From Alnus glutinosa (lineage: Eukaryota; Streptophyta; Magnoliopsida; Fagales; Betulaceae), in NCBI RefSeq assembly GCF_958979055.1, contig NC_084893.1, positions 28,494,487-28,558,486 of the forward strand: 64,000 bases of DNA. Direction: 5' to 3'. A model generated the notes under the pieces. The model was given only the letters and a program-made list of their open reading frames with translations, was not told where the DNA came from and made no database searches. Position 1 is the first letter of the stretch. The number at the start of each line of letters is the position of its first letter. The position numbers were made by a program, and so were the translations under genes. Shown here one piece after another: positions 24,823-35,467 of the stretch.

Positions 24823-25974
24823 CAAGCCTTAGCCATATATCTTTGATCTAAACAAATTTCTAACAAGATCCTCATTTTAGTGTGAAGCGTGAGTTCATAT
24901 CCTAAAAGCTTTGGTTATTTGTTATCTTACCAATCATTGAGTTGCAACTTCTAAACACAGATTGAATCATTTTGCTTGGACCTAACAATAAAAAAAAATT
25001 AAACAAAATGAATAAAAAGAAGAGATGAATAGCTGGATTTGGTGGGGGGGATCCTGATGTTCCATCCATTACATGGTTTGAAGTTGCATTCTACAGTTGG
25101 TGAACTCACCTCCTCTCTGGTACAATTTCCCTTCAAATCTTTTCACGCAGTTAAAATTTCCCTTCAAATCTTGTCAGAATAAGTATGTTCAGGATTATGA
25201 TGTACCAATCTTCAACCCTACTTTCAAAATGAAAATATCTATACCTTTTGGATATGATGGTTCACAGTCTTTATGTATCCATCTCATCAAATCTGGGTTC
25301 AATTACTTCACCATGGTAAAAGTAAATGTCACACACTACTAGTCGGCTCTAATCAATCTTTTACCAATTCACAGTAAAAAATTGACTTCCTTGCCTATTA
25401 ATATCCTCTCATTTAGGTAACTAGGTTGCCCTTTTAGCCCCACTAGAGAGTTACTTGTGCTTTGAATTCAGATGGTTGATTTTTTTATTTTATTTTTTTT
25501 ACTGTACTAAAAGGACCAACAAAAGTTTCCTCCTATCTAAGCTGGTAGAATTTTTCTTTCTTAATTTAGTCTATTAAATCCATATTTGTTCTTAAATTAT
25601 ATGATTTTTATATACATTTTTAATATAAACTAACATTTGTCTTCCTAAAGCATACGGTCTTTACACATTCTAAAAGACAAATATTAATTTAATAAACTGA
25701 ATTAAAGTCGGTATCCAAAACTAAGGCTATTATAATTTTTGACATGAATTGTGAACCTAATATGAACTTAATACGAAATTAACAGGTTAGAGTTGATGGG
25801 TATAATTCGTTTAATTAAACGGATCGAGTTAGGATTAACCTATATAGTCAGTTTTATATTCTGTCTCGACACAATTCGAACTCGATGCACGATATTTAAC
25901 GAATTCGATACGAATCAAATAGAAAATTAACCGTAGATGAAAATTGAAAAATGGGTAAAAAATAATTAGGGTTT

Positions 25975-26029
<55 letters not shown>

Positions 26030-26264
26030 AGAGAAAACGTTTAAAATGACAAGCCAATGACACACCCCCCAGATCCAATGTAACAAGTCAACTACGTCTC
26101 AGTCTCTTCCTTTCTATCCCTCTCCCTGACAAAAAAAGGAAAAGAAAAGAAAAGCTTCAGAGACACAACCAGGCGGAATGACCGTTATGCCCCTACCCTC
26201 TCCTCCTCAATAACTAAGCCCCACTCCTTCCCTTCGCCTTTGACTCTCCTCGGAATCGCAGAGA

Positions 26265-29200
26265 ATGGCGCAGACCCAAAGCTCAGCTGCGCTCTCGGAA
26301 CTACGGCTGAGCAGCTCAGGGGACGATCCGGGTCGGCCCGGGACGGGGCCGGCTAATAACTCTGCGGCCAGGTACAAGCTGATGTCACCGGCGAAGCTCC
26401 CGATCTCCAGGGCCACGTGTATCACGATCCCGCCCGGGCTCAGCCCGACGTCGTTTCTTGAGTCCCCCGTGCTCCTTTCCAACAACATGAAGGTGAGGTC
26501 AGGCTCGATGCGGCGTCGTTTTGGTTTTGTTCTCGTTCTCTTGCTCGAAATTTTTGGTTGCTAAGAAAAGGAAACGCTGTGATTCAGAGTGTAACTCAGA
26601 GCTCAACTTTTCCAACTAAGAAAACCCCTTTAAAATAAGTTTGGTTTTTTGTTTTTTTTTTGTTTGGTTTTTGATTGGCGCTTCTTTTCCTGCGATTTCT
26701 GAGCAACCAAACGGAGTGCATCTCAGAGAGCTACGTGTCGTTGCGGCTCTCAAATTTGTAGCATTTTGCCGCGTCGTGTCAAAGTAATGGTGGAGAATTT
26801 TTTTTTTTTTTTGTAGGACTTGAATGATGTGATTTGGGTATTTCAAATTGAGCCCGAAAGCGAGAAATTCGAAAATTCCGATTACTATTTTTGTCTGTTT
26901 CAATCCCATAAACAAAACATTTAGGCATTTTTTTTTTTGTTCCATAAAGTTTATTTATATTTGGGTGCTCGACTTGGGACCGTTTGATTCCGATGCTTGC
27001 TCATATAGTATTGTATTTGATATGAGTTGGCTCCTTTATGTTATGCTATATAGCATTTGCTTTCAGCGATTAGATAGTAGATTGTTCTAATCGAATTTTG
27101 CTTTGTGGGAATATGGGCTTTCGCTTCCAAAGTCTGATATATATTTTTTTCTATAATGCCAGTGTTGTTTTTTCACATAATGAATCTTTTTCCCTTTTTA
27201 TTTCTCCTTGTTTTTAACGGTGTTTTTTTGGGTGTACGATGCGAAAGCTTTTCCATTTGTGTGCTGTAGAATATGGAATAAATGAGCCAGCGTAGAGTAG
27301 TGAGGATTACTATTTGGTTGACGTGCCAAAATGGCGGGCAATAGCAGCAGCAAGGGTTGAGAGTATGTGGGTCAAGGTGCTGAGAAAAAAGACGTGATTG
27401 CTTTGTGAATGATCGTGTGTATTTGGGGATAATTCAATGAAAGATTCGTATAGCCATCGGTTTGTTGAGTCGAGCATATAAACATAATTTTTATATATTC
27501 TCTCATTATCAAACGAGTATTGTATGGATGATAAATGAATGAATTTTGAACTCATCAGTGAAAAGAAAAGCGTACGGACTTTGCTTTTGTTAACCTTTAG
27601 TGGGTTTATGTTAAATTCTCCTTATTTTTCGTTATTTGTTTAAATTGATTTGTGATGGTATAAAGTTGCTAGGATTAGTTCACTTATATCATTGATTATA
27701 TGAGCTTGAACTTCTTTTACAGGGTTCAATAAGGATGATATCTGAAAATTTGTTTGATATTCCCTGATAGGAAACGGATATGGAATAGTCCTGTAAAACT
27801 GTTGCTGAATTTGTTGGTCAATTGATTGCACGGGTAGTGCAAAACTTGCCCATCTTTCCCTTTTTCTATTTCCTTTCCTTTTCTTTTTTCCAAGAGTGTG
27901 ATATTGATCTTCTTGTATCCATACTTGTATACCAGAGGCTGATCAAAAAGGCTTCTGAAGCAGTACGTCTAAATTTTCTTTTCTTGATCTTGCAGGCAGA
28001 GCCCTCTCCAACTACCGGTTCCTTTATTAAACCTCAAGTGGTGCGTGTCCCTATTGGTTCTGCTGCATATCCAGTAACTACGGTTTGCTCCAACAGCAAT
28101 ACTTTCAGAGAAAGAAATTCCAACTGCTTCGAATTTAAACCACATGCTACATCAAATATGGTATTGTTCAATGAGTACTGTATTTATGAAATTGTAAATG
28201 ACACATCATTGGTATATAAATATGATCAGGTGGTCCCATGGATCCTGATTTTGTGTGTAAATTATAGTTTGCCCAAGTTTCTAGTATATTTTAAAGTCCA
28301 ACGGCCCCTCAGATTAGCCAATTCAATAGATAGCTTATCCTACTAAACCTTATAGATATTAATATTTTACAGTTAAATTCCTTATATGTCTTTGCATTGT
28401 TTCTTGCTTATTTCCTATATCTAGTGTAACTGTTAGATAATAACTAATGTTTTTGATTGTCATGTACTAACTTCTAGTTTCACTGCCGGTGCTTCAATTA
28501 ATTTCATGCATATGTACTCTTCTAATATTGGCATAATGATGCAACATAAGTGATGGATGAGCCTCCTTTACGACCTGAAATCTCTCTTGTAACCATTGAA
28601 CTTCACTGTATGGCTGCCAGTTCACCTTACTATTTTTTTGTTCATAAAAAGCAAGTATGCTATACTAACTGTGAGGTACTGCTTACCTAATATTATTCAT
28701 TTATTTCAAGGTTCCTGCAGATCTGAACCACTGGAGAAGTGAGCAATCTATGCAAGTCCAAGGTCAGCGCCAGCCTCAGGCATTTGCGTCATCACCGTTG
28801 GTGAAAAATGAGGTGGCAGTTTCCTCAAATGAGTTGAGTCTTTCAGCACCGGTTAACATGGTAACTTCAGGGGCTAGTGCACCTACTGAAGTTGATTCAG
28901 ATGAACTAAACAATAGAGGAACTTCCAATACTGGGTTTCAAACTTCACAATCTGATAATAAAGGAAGTGGGCTTTCTGTTGTTGCTGACAGGCCGTCTGA
29001 TGATGGATATAACTGGCGAAAATATGGACAGAAACTTGTTAAAGGAAGTGAATTTCCCCGTAGCTATTACAAATGTACACATCCTAACTGTGAAGTAAAA
29101 AAGCTGTTTGAGCGCTCTCATGATGGACAGATATCTGAGATTATCTACAAGGGGTCACATGATCATCCTAAGCCTCAACCTAGTCGTCGATATGGTGCTG

Positions 29201-32200
29201 GTACTATTATGACTGTCCAAGAAGAAAGATCTGATAAGGCTTCATCTTTAACTGGTCGAGATGGTAAGGAAGAAACTTCACAGTTATTTCTATTGAGAGC
29301 ACTTGTATGGACCATCTAATGTGCTTTATCTTTATGATCTTATTGCAGAGAAGTCAAGCATATATGGACAGATGTCCCATACAGTAGAGCCGAGTGGTAC
29401 TCCTGACCTATCTCCTGTCACAGCAAATGACGATAATCTTGATGCTGCAGGTTCAATGCCAAATAGAATCCATGATGAGGTTGACGATGATGATTTATTC
29501 TCAAAGCGGAGGTATTATAGTTCAGAACATAGGCTTTAGGTTTTTGAGAAGTTGTGCTTATGTGCTAACCAATGATTTGTCGAATTATATTAAGCAGGAA
29601 AATGGAGATTGGTGGGTTTGATATCACTCCAGTGGTTAAGCCTATCCGGGAACCACGTGTTGTTGTTCAAACCCTTAGTGAGGTAGATATACTGGATGAC
29701 GGGTACCGCTGGCGCAAATATGGGCAGAAAGTGGTCAGAGGCAATCCTAATCCACGGTATATTTTACATGTTGATGATCAGGCATACAGCTATAGATAAT
29801 GTCCCTTACCGATCGGACCTGTTCGATGTCTAACTTCTATTGTTTATTAGAATAATTTTGTGAATATTTGTAAATTTTTTGTGCTGTTGTTTCCTCAGCG
29901 GGTTAAGTGTGATCATTAAAGTGATGGGTTTGAACTCATACCTCCGCTTTTGCATACAATTAACGCAGAGTATTTCTGCTGTGGTATCTGTTTCTTCACA
30001 GAATCACAATCATCATAGTCTATGGACCACTACTGATTCAATCTCATAACGATAGCTTTTCCTAGTTATTCTGTTATATTTTCAAAGGAACATGTTTTGT
30101 TTGTTTTCTTTGGTATGCAGTTGCATTAAGTGATGAATAAAAGTGGGTAACTTTACATAATGCCAGCATAATTCAATGCTTCAGTCACTGACTGGGCACT
30201 TAATTCCCCCCCGCAAAACAAAAATCAGTACTTCAGTCAGCTGGTTCAGAATATGTAGAAATCTTGATGCTCTTCTTTTAGAGCTGCCTATTTTTAGTTC
30301 TTTGTCTGGGTATGCGTTATATGAGTTTTTGGGTGTTTGCACTTTTGAGGACCCCGTTAATGACAATGAGCTCTTGTGGAGGCGGAGGTTTTTTAGAACA
30401 ATGTTCCTGCAGCATTCAATTGCTGTGTGGTTCATAGCTAATGTGGTACCATCGGTTAGATCTGTATAGCTTACACATATTTTCCAATTAGAAGTTAACA
30501 TGTCAAACAATTTCTTTTGACTGGCTAGAAGATGATATGGAAAATATTATTTTAAGATGCTCAAGAATTTTTTCACTTTGGTAAATATGCACAATGCTGA
30601 CTAAGCACCTGATATTTATTTCTTATATGAGTTGGTTTCTTGATTATTATGCTGTCACTTCTGTTTCTCCTAGAATTTATATTCTTTAGATGTAAGTTCA
30701 TTCCTTGGTATTGTCTTGGAGAAATTGATATAAGGAAAATGGATTGATTTTACATATTGGATTACTAAACTTAGTATTTTGGAGTGGATGTGTGCCATGC
30801 TTCAGTTCTGGTGATCAGGTTGCAGATGTGGGTATCAACTAATGTGGTAGAGAGGCTGTATTATCTAGTCGCAGAAAAAGAAAAATATAGTGGAAAAACT
30901 TTGTTCACTTTCAGTGTATATCAACTATAATTTCTTTTTTACTGGTAACTTGTACGTATACTCTTGGGTCCTGAACCCATGAGGTTACCTCCATCCCATT
31001 TTTTTAGGAGGAAGAAATGCTACTTGAGCTAAACATAAATATCCGTGATTAACTCTTAAATAAGATTTACACTAGTTCTTCTGGGTGTTAAAGTCCATGG
31101 GCCTTACTCACTTTCAAAAGACGCCTTGAGAGAGGAGGGGTGTCCATGGCTTATAAAGTCTACAAGACAAGGATTTCTTAGCAATGTGGGACACTTTAAC
31201 TCGCCCCCTCACGTGTGGCATCTTTGGCCAAACATGTGTTCAACAACGGGAGGGAAAGGCCATCATTGTCAAAGGATCCTGTTCTGATACCATGTAAAAG
31301 TCCATGGGCCTTACTAGATCATTGTCTTGTAGACTTTATAACTGGGTTCATCACATACTATAATTTCTTTTTTACTGGTAACTTATGCACATACTCTGTG
31401 GGTCCTGAACCCATGAGGTTACCCTCCATCTCATTATTTTAGGAGGAAGAAATGTCATTTGAGCTAAACATAAATATCCATGATTAACTCTTAAATTAGA
31501 TACACACTAGTTCTTCTGAGCTCATCAGTTGATTGGACAGATGACAGATGTGCAAATCACAAGGATAGATCCCGAGTTTGTGCCATTCAAGTTGAATTGA
31601 TAGACAGGAAGGAGCAGTGTCGGGAATTTTAGGGAAAGGACTATGAGTAGGGCTCTAACCTGCCATGCAGATGGTAGAATGCTCTACTTTCATCTGATAC
31701 AATGATATCAGACTGCTGTTTCACTGGAGTAAAACTTAGTCCTTATAATCTCTCCCGTCAGTGTAGAACTATTCAGCATAGCTGTTGAAGCCTGATTTTG
31801 CATCAGGATTCCCCTTAAGAGTCCTAGTCCTAACCAGAATATGACGTTCTAGAATTTTCACCCAGAACCCCTCTGAATGTGTGAGCACTTGAACTTCTTG
31901 GAATTTAAGTATTTATTTCAATGTAATTAGACGTCAGCTCCATGGTCCACAGAGGTATGAAGAAATTGGGCTAGCTTATAGAGAGGCGTATATGTAGGTA
32001 GTATTAAAGAGCTTCCTGGAGAACTATAAATAGTAAGAAATAGATATAGCAGACTCTAGGTGTTTTCAGCCCCCTTTCTGTGTTCATCTACTTGTTCATA
32101 AATGGAACTTAGAGTATTAACCCTCCTTATTCTAACATTGTATTGTTCAGTCAACACTTCAGCTCAAGCATTGTTGAGAATGATTTCTTTACGGTTGAAA

Positions 32201-33018
32201 ATACTGCATATTGAATATTGCACGTTATATGTGATTATCATCTTGACTAACAGTTACTGCTAAGTAATAGAATCTGACTCAATTTTTGCTATTAAGACTT
32301 CTAGGCTCCTCTGCTTTTTTTCCCGGTGGGTCGTTATAATGTAAAGGTCTAACTATATGTCTCCTGTGTGCATGTGAATAATGAAATGAAATTATACATT
32401 ATTGTCCTGCATATAGACGGGAAGTACAATATGACTCCATATACTTTCTCTTCGTGCGCTTGCTAATCTTCTGGCTTGGGTCTATTTTTTATTGCATTAT
32501 CTTTTCTAATGTAATTTATGCATGTCGCTTATCATGCTCACATGTTATGCAGGAGTTACTACAAGTGTACAAATGCTGGATGCCCTGTTAGAAAACATGT
32601 GGAGAGGGCATCTCATGATCCCAAAGCAGTTATAACCACATATGAGGGAAAACACAATCATGATGTACCTACTGCAAGGACAAGCAGCCATGACACAGCA
32701 GGACCCTCAGCTGTGAGTGTGAGTGGACCATCAAGGATTAGATCAGAAGAGAGCGATATTGTTAGCCTTGATCTTGGGGTTGGGATCAGCTCAGCTGTTG
32801 AAAATAGGTCCATTGAGCATAGGCAGACGCAGCATTCTGAAATTCTGGGAAGCCAAATTCACAATGGCAGTTCACATTATAAGGTAGTTCAAGCAACCCC
32901 AGTTTCAACCTATTTTGGTGTTCTAAATAGTGGCATGACTCAGTATGGATCTAGAGAACATCCAAATGGATCTTATCCATTTCCGCAGAACATGGGAAAA
33001 ATTCTAACGGGTCCATGA
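26265..33018 (+). CDS. WRKY20: Group I WRKY transcription factor (WRKY20 type)
   Basis: Six exons, 26265-26492, 27996-28160, 28711-29263, 29349-29511, 29598-29756 and 32553-33018, give 577 residues. The N-terminus carries the conserved [14 protein letters not shown] and [12 protein letters not shown] blocks, which include SP sites of the type MAP kinases phosphorylate in group I WRKYs. The first WRKY domain is [20 protein letters not shown] with a CX4C...HXH zinc ligand set. The second is [20 protein letters not shown], spliced between CG and GAGTTAC in the usual position. A basic SKRRK cluster before the second domain looks like a nuclear signal. The C-terminal tail (LNSGMTQYG..., MGKILTGP) is the WRKY20 signature from memory. 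It should act as a nuclear W-box-binding regulator. No disruption is seen. Confidence 0.93.
26493..27995 (+). other. Intron 1 of the WRKY20-type gene
   Basis: A 1.5-kb phase-0 intron with donor GTGAGG and acceptor ATCTTGCAG. No transposon is recognised apart from T-rich tracts. Confidence 0.85.
30936..31512. repeat. Pair of direct repeats of about 150 bp
   Basis: Copy 1 (30936-31082) and copy 2 (31354-31512) share GGGTCCTGAACCCATGAGG, TTAGGAGGAAGAAATG, GAGCTAAACATAAATATCC and ACACTAGTTCTTCTG. They lie on either side of the TRIM-type fossil, about 420 bp apart. Confidence 0.85.
31086..31341 (-). mobile_element. TRIM-type LTR element fossil (non-coding), in the WRKY20 intron
   Basis: Read on the minus strand it has LTR-like text ending in GGCCCATGGACTTT at both ends, a primer-binding-site-like TGGTATCAGAACAGGATCC next to the first LTR, a purine-rich CACGTGAGGGGGCG before the second, and about 90 bp between. 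Each side touches a CTGGG, a possible 5-bp target duplication. It encodes nothing and is broken, with probably one or two breaks. TRIMs are small, non-autonomous LTR retrotransposons common in plants. Confidence 0.65.
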
Positions 33019-33449
33019 GATTGTTTACACTGAAAAGCCAACAAAAATAAGATGTGTGATTTTATTTTCATTTTTTCACTTTATTTTTTCCTCCTTTTTG
33101 GCGGTTAAGGACAAGAAGGCAAGAGTCTCTAGATGAAGCTAGGATTCCTTTACATTTTACTTTATATCTGAGAGCTGTTCTTGACATTGACTGGCCCCTG
33201 GAAACGCCTTTGAAGTGCAATTACTGTTTGTATAATGTTGACTTCTTGGAGAATACTTTGTACAAATATAAAATTAAGACTGCTATTATATTCTGACAGA
33301 GAGACAGTATTGTAACTTAAGTGCTTCAATTTGTAAGAAATATAATTTCATTTAGCCTTTCTGATGGACTTGTAATTGGTGATGTAGCTTTGGAGTCTAT
33401 AAAGAATTGCATTGCATCTCCCAACACCTGGAGAAATGAAGATCTTTTA

Positions 33450-33621
33450 CCTGTCAGGTTGCAGCCTAGTGGTCAAAGGGCGGGCCTGGGATGAGCCATA
33501 GACTCGGACATCCTGGTTCGATTCCACACTAAGAGTTCACCTAGAGTGTACTTTTCAGGGGCGGGTCCGAAGGACCTACCTTGGTGAGGTTCCACCCCAT
33601 AAAAATAAAAATAAAAAAAAA
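33450..33621 (+). mobile_element. tRNA-derived SINE, 172 bp, with target duplication
   Basis: The head contains an A-box-like GCAGCCTAGTGGTCAAAG and a B box GGTTCGATTCC spaced as in a tRNA promoter. A tRNA-unrelated body follows (GGGGCGGGTCCGAAGGACC, GAGGTTCCACCCC), then an A-rich tail of AAAAAT units. ATCTTTTA flanks it at 33442-33449 and 33622-33629. The element looks full-length. It lies about 430 bp downstream of the WRKY20 stop. Confidence 0.88.
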
Positions 33622-34079
33622 ATCTTTTAAAGTCTGAACATGAAATATGTATATCTTTGTACCATGAAAGTCAAATCAAATTGAATGTGTATGATTATGA
33701 TATGGTGATCCAAGGTTAGTGGTGCTTGTCCCTAGGATGGTTTCTGCTTGCAAAAATGAGATATTTGGTTCAGGATTTAGGCCCCAATTGGATTGAGAAG
33801 GTATAAAGTTCATTAGGTATTTGGGCATGTAAATTTCGTCAAATCTTAATTATTATTTTCAAATTAAATAGGTACGATTTTATAGTATCAATATTTATCA
33901 CTTCTAAAATATGATAAGATATTGGTGATAAATATTGAGTTGGTAAAAGTCGTAAATGTTGATGTGACCTTAACTATTTAATATAGGTGGGATTTAAGAA
34001 AATTTATATGATAAAATACACTATGAATTCTAAAAAAATCTAATTTAAGACCGACTTTAAGAATATACTAGGCTAATGT

Positions 34080-34583
34080 TACCGTTATAGAAGCAAAATC
34101 AGGCAAATATCAATTATGCATTAAAACGTCTTTTTGTTGGGGGGGGGACAAGGGCAGACAAATCATAATTTGCATTGCAAAAAGATCCGGTGCAATACTT
34201 ATGGTCCGTTTGACAACCATGATTTTAAAAACAAATATGATTTTTGTTTTTGTTTTTTTTTCAAAAGCAAATCTATTTTATTTAATTTTTTAAAAACAAA
34301 TCATATTTTATTTAATTTTTTCTAATTTCATCTCACAAAGTTCAACCTCAAAATTCGCACATCAAATAAGAATTAAATTTTGATTTAATAAATTAAACAC
34401 CCAAATCATGACAACAAAAAGTTTTTGTTTTTTTTTTGTTGTTGTCACGATCTCGACTGTTCATTTAAATGAATGGTCAAGAAAAAATATATTGCATACC
34501 GTTATAGAAGCATAATAAGGAACATATCATTTGTGCATTAATACTTCTGTTTGTTGGAGGACAAGGACAAACAAACCATAATT
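34080..34583. repeat. Duplicated 90-bp block around a MITE-like segment
   Basis: The text ACCGTTATAGAAGCA... TTGTTGG... GACAAGG ... ACAAA.CATAATT occurs at 34080-34167 and again, about 10-15 percent diverged by eye, at 34498-34583. Between them is a segment opening with GGTCCGTTTGACAACCATG, a typical plant MITE start. Confidence 0.65.
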
Positions 34584-34760
34584 GGCTTTTTGGTAAAGAC
34601 AACATCTACAGCATGTTCTGTGAATGTGAAGCAACTGGGTAAGCAAATTTGTACCCATTTCAGAAGGCTCTTTTTTTTTTTTTTTAAGAGGATACACTTC
34701 TCAAAACATTGCAGATGAGAAGCCATCCAAATTTCCAATCCAATCTGTTTTGAGTAGATT

Positions 34761-34935
34761 AATGTTATTTAGTAGGCTGTTATACGACTGTCATACAACT
34801 TGATGATGTGGCAGTGAAAATTAGCCATTGAATCAACATTTGTCAAAAAAAAAAAAAAAAAGACTGATTTTCACTGTCAAGTCATTCCAATTATATGACA
34901 GTCGTATGTCAGCATACTAAATAGCATTATTCATC
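34761..34935. repeat. MITE family A, copy 2
   Basis: The ends TAATGTTATTTAGTAGGCTG and CAGCATACTAAATAGCATTA are inverted repeats; the arms continue with ATACGACTGTCATACAAC and its complement, around an A-run. It matches the copy at about 50-222. Confidence 0.8.
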
Positions 34936-35411
34936 TTCTGATAGCAAACAAAACGCAATCCCACAGAATCATTTGGTTGTAAGGTAGTCGAGCTGCCAGC
35001 AAAGTTTCCTTGTGTGAAAAATGCAGTGTTCTTCGATGTTTGGATTCTCTGTTTCTTTTCATTTCCTTCAACTTGTAGCAAAATCAAAAGTATCTATCGC
35101 TTTATGGTGTGCTTTTTGGATGGCACTGTCACGTACTTACAATTTAGTCTTTAAATGCCCTGTTGGTTTAGTCCAAAAAACCTTAATTCACCATTGTCTT
35201 CGCTTGCTTTAATACCATGCACCCACGTAGTTGAGCAAATCTCCAGAGGAGCTAGCTTTCCAGATCCATCTAGATCCTTCAAAGTTCCAAATACAGTAAA
35301 AATCATGAAAAAAAATAAAAATTTCCTTTTGGAAGCAGTGGTTTTTGTACTGTATAATTCAATTTGTCTTATTTACTGACATTATTATAAAGAATAGTAA
35401 AGGAGAATCCT

Positions 35412-35415
<4 letters not shown>

Positions 35416-35457
<42 letters not shown>
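35416..35457 (+). repeat. (AG)21 microsatellite just before a start codon
   Basis: About 21 AG units end 10 bp upstream of the ATG at 35468, probably within the 5' UTR. GAGA tracts at plant promoters and leaders can bind BBR/BPC factors; whether this one does is not shown. Confidence 0.9.
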
Positions 35458-35462
<5 letters not shown>

Positions 35463-35467
35463 TAGAG

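Larger units (their letters stand above)
22008..26264. other. Intergenic region between FRIGIDA-like and WRKY20-type genes
   Basis: No coding gene is supported; a 167-codon frame at 23227-23730 has no recognisable domain and biased, low-complexity composition. Repeats include a GGTGG-type palindromic copy (22860-23000), hAT-MITE family R copies (24559-24822, part at about 25722-25930) and a long poly-A run at about 25981-26028. The region directly upstream of 26265 is the WRKY20 promoter and leader, pyrimidine- and CT-rich, with no clear TATA box. Confidence 0.7.
29757..32552 (+). other. Long intron inside the second WRKY domain
   Basis: A 2.8-kb intron splits an arginine codon within the second WRKY domain, the conserved R-type intron position of group I WRKY genes. 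It is swollen by repeats: a TRIM-type fossil (31086-31341) flanked by two copies of a roughly 150-bp sequence (30936-31082 and 31354-31512). A tRNA-like text at about 29895-29955 is weak. Confidence 0.85.
33019..35467. other. Intergenic region between WRKY20-type and PARP-like genes
   Basis: No coding gene is supported. It holds the WRKY20 3' UTR (to about 33300), a SINE with target duplication (33450-33621), an AT-rich hairpin (about 33830-34010), a duplicated 90-bp block (34080-34167 and 34498-34583) around a MITE-like segment, a MITE (34761-34935) and a (GA)n microsatellite. Confidence 0.7.

Noticed and set aside
29895-29955. tRNA-like text with GGGTTTGAACTCAT in the WRKY20 intron
   Set aside because: Only a B-box-like word is convincing; there is no cloverleaf, tail or target duplication, so neither a tRNA nor a SINE is called.
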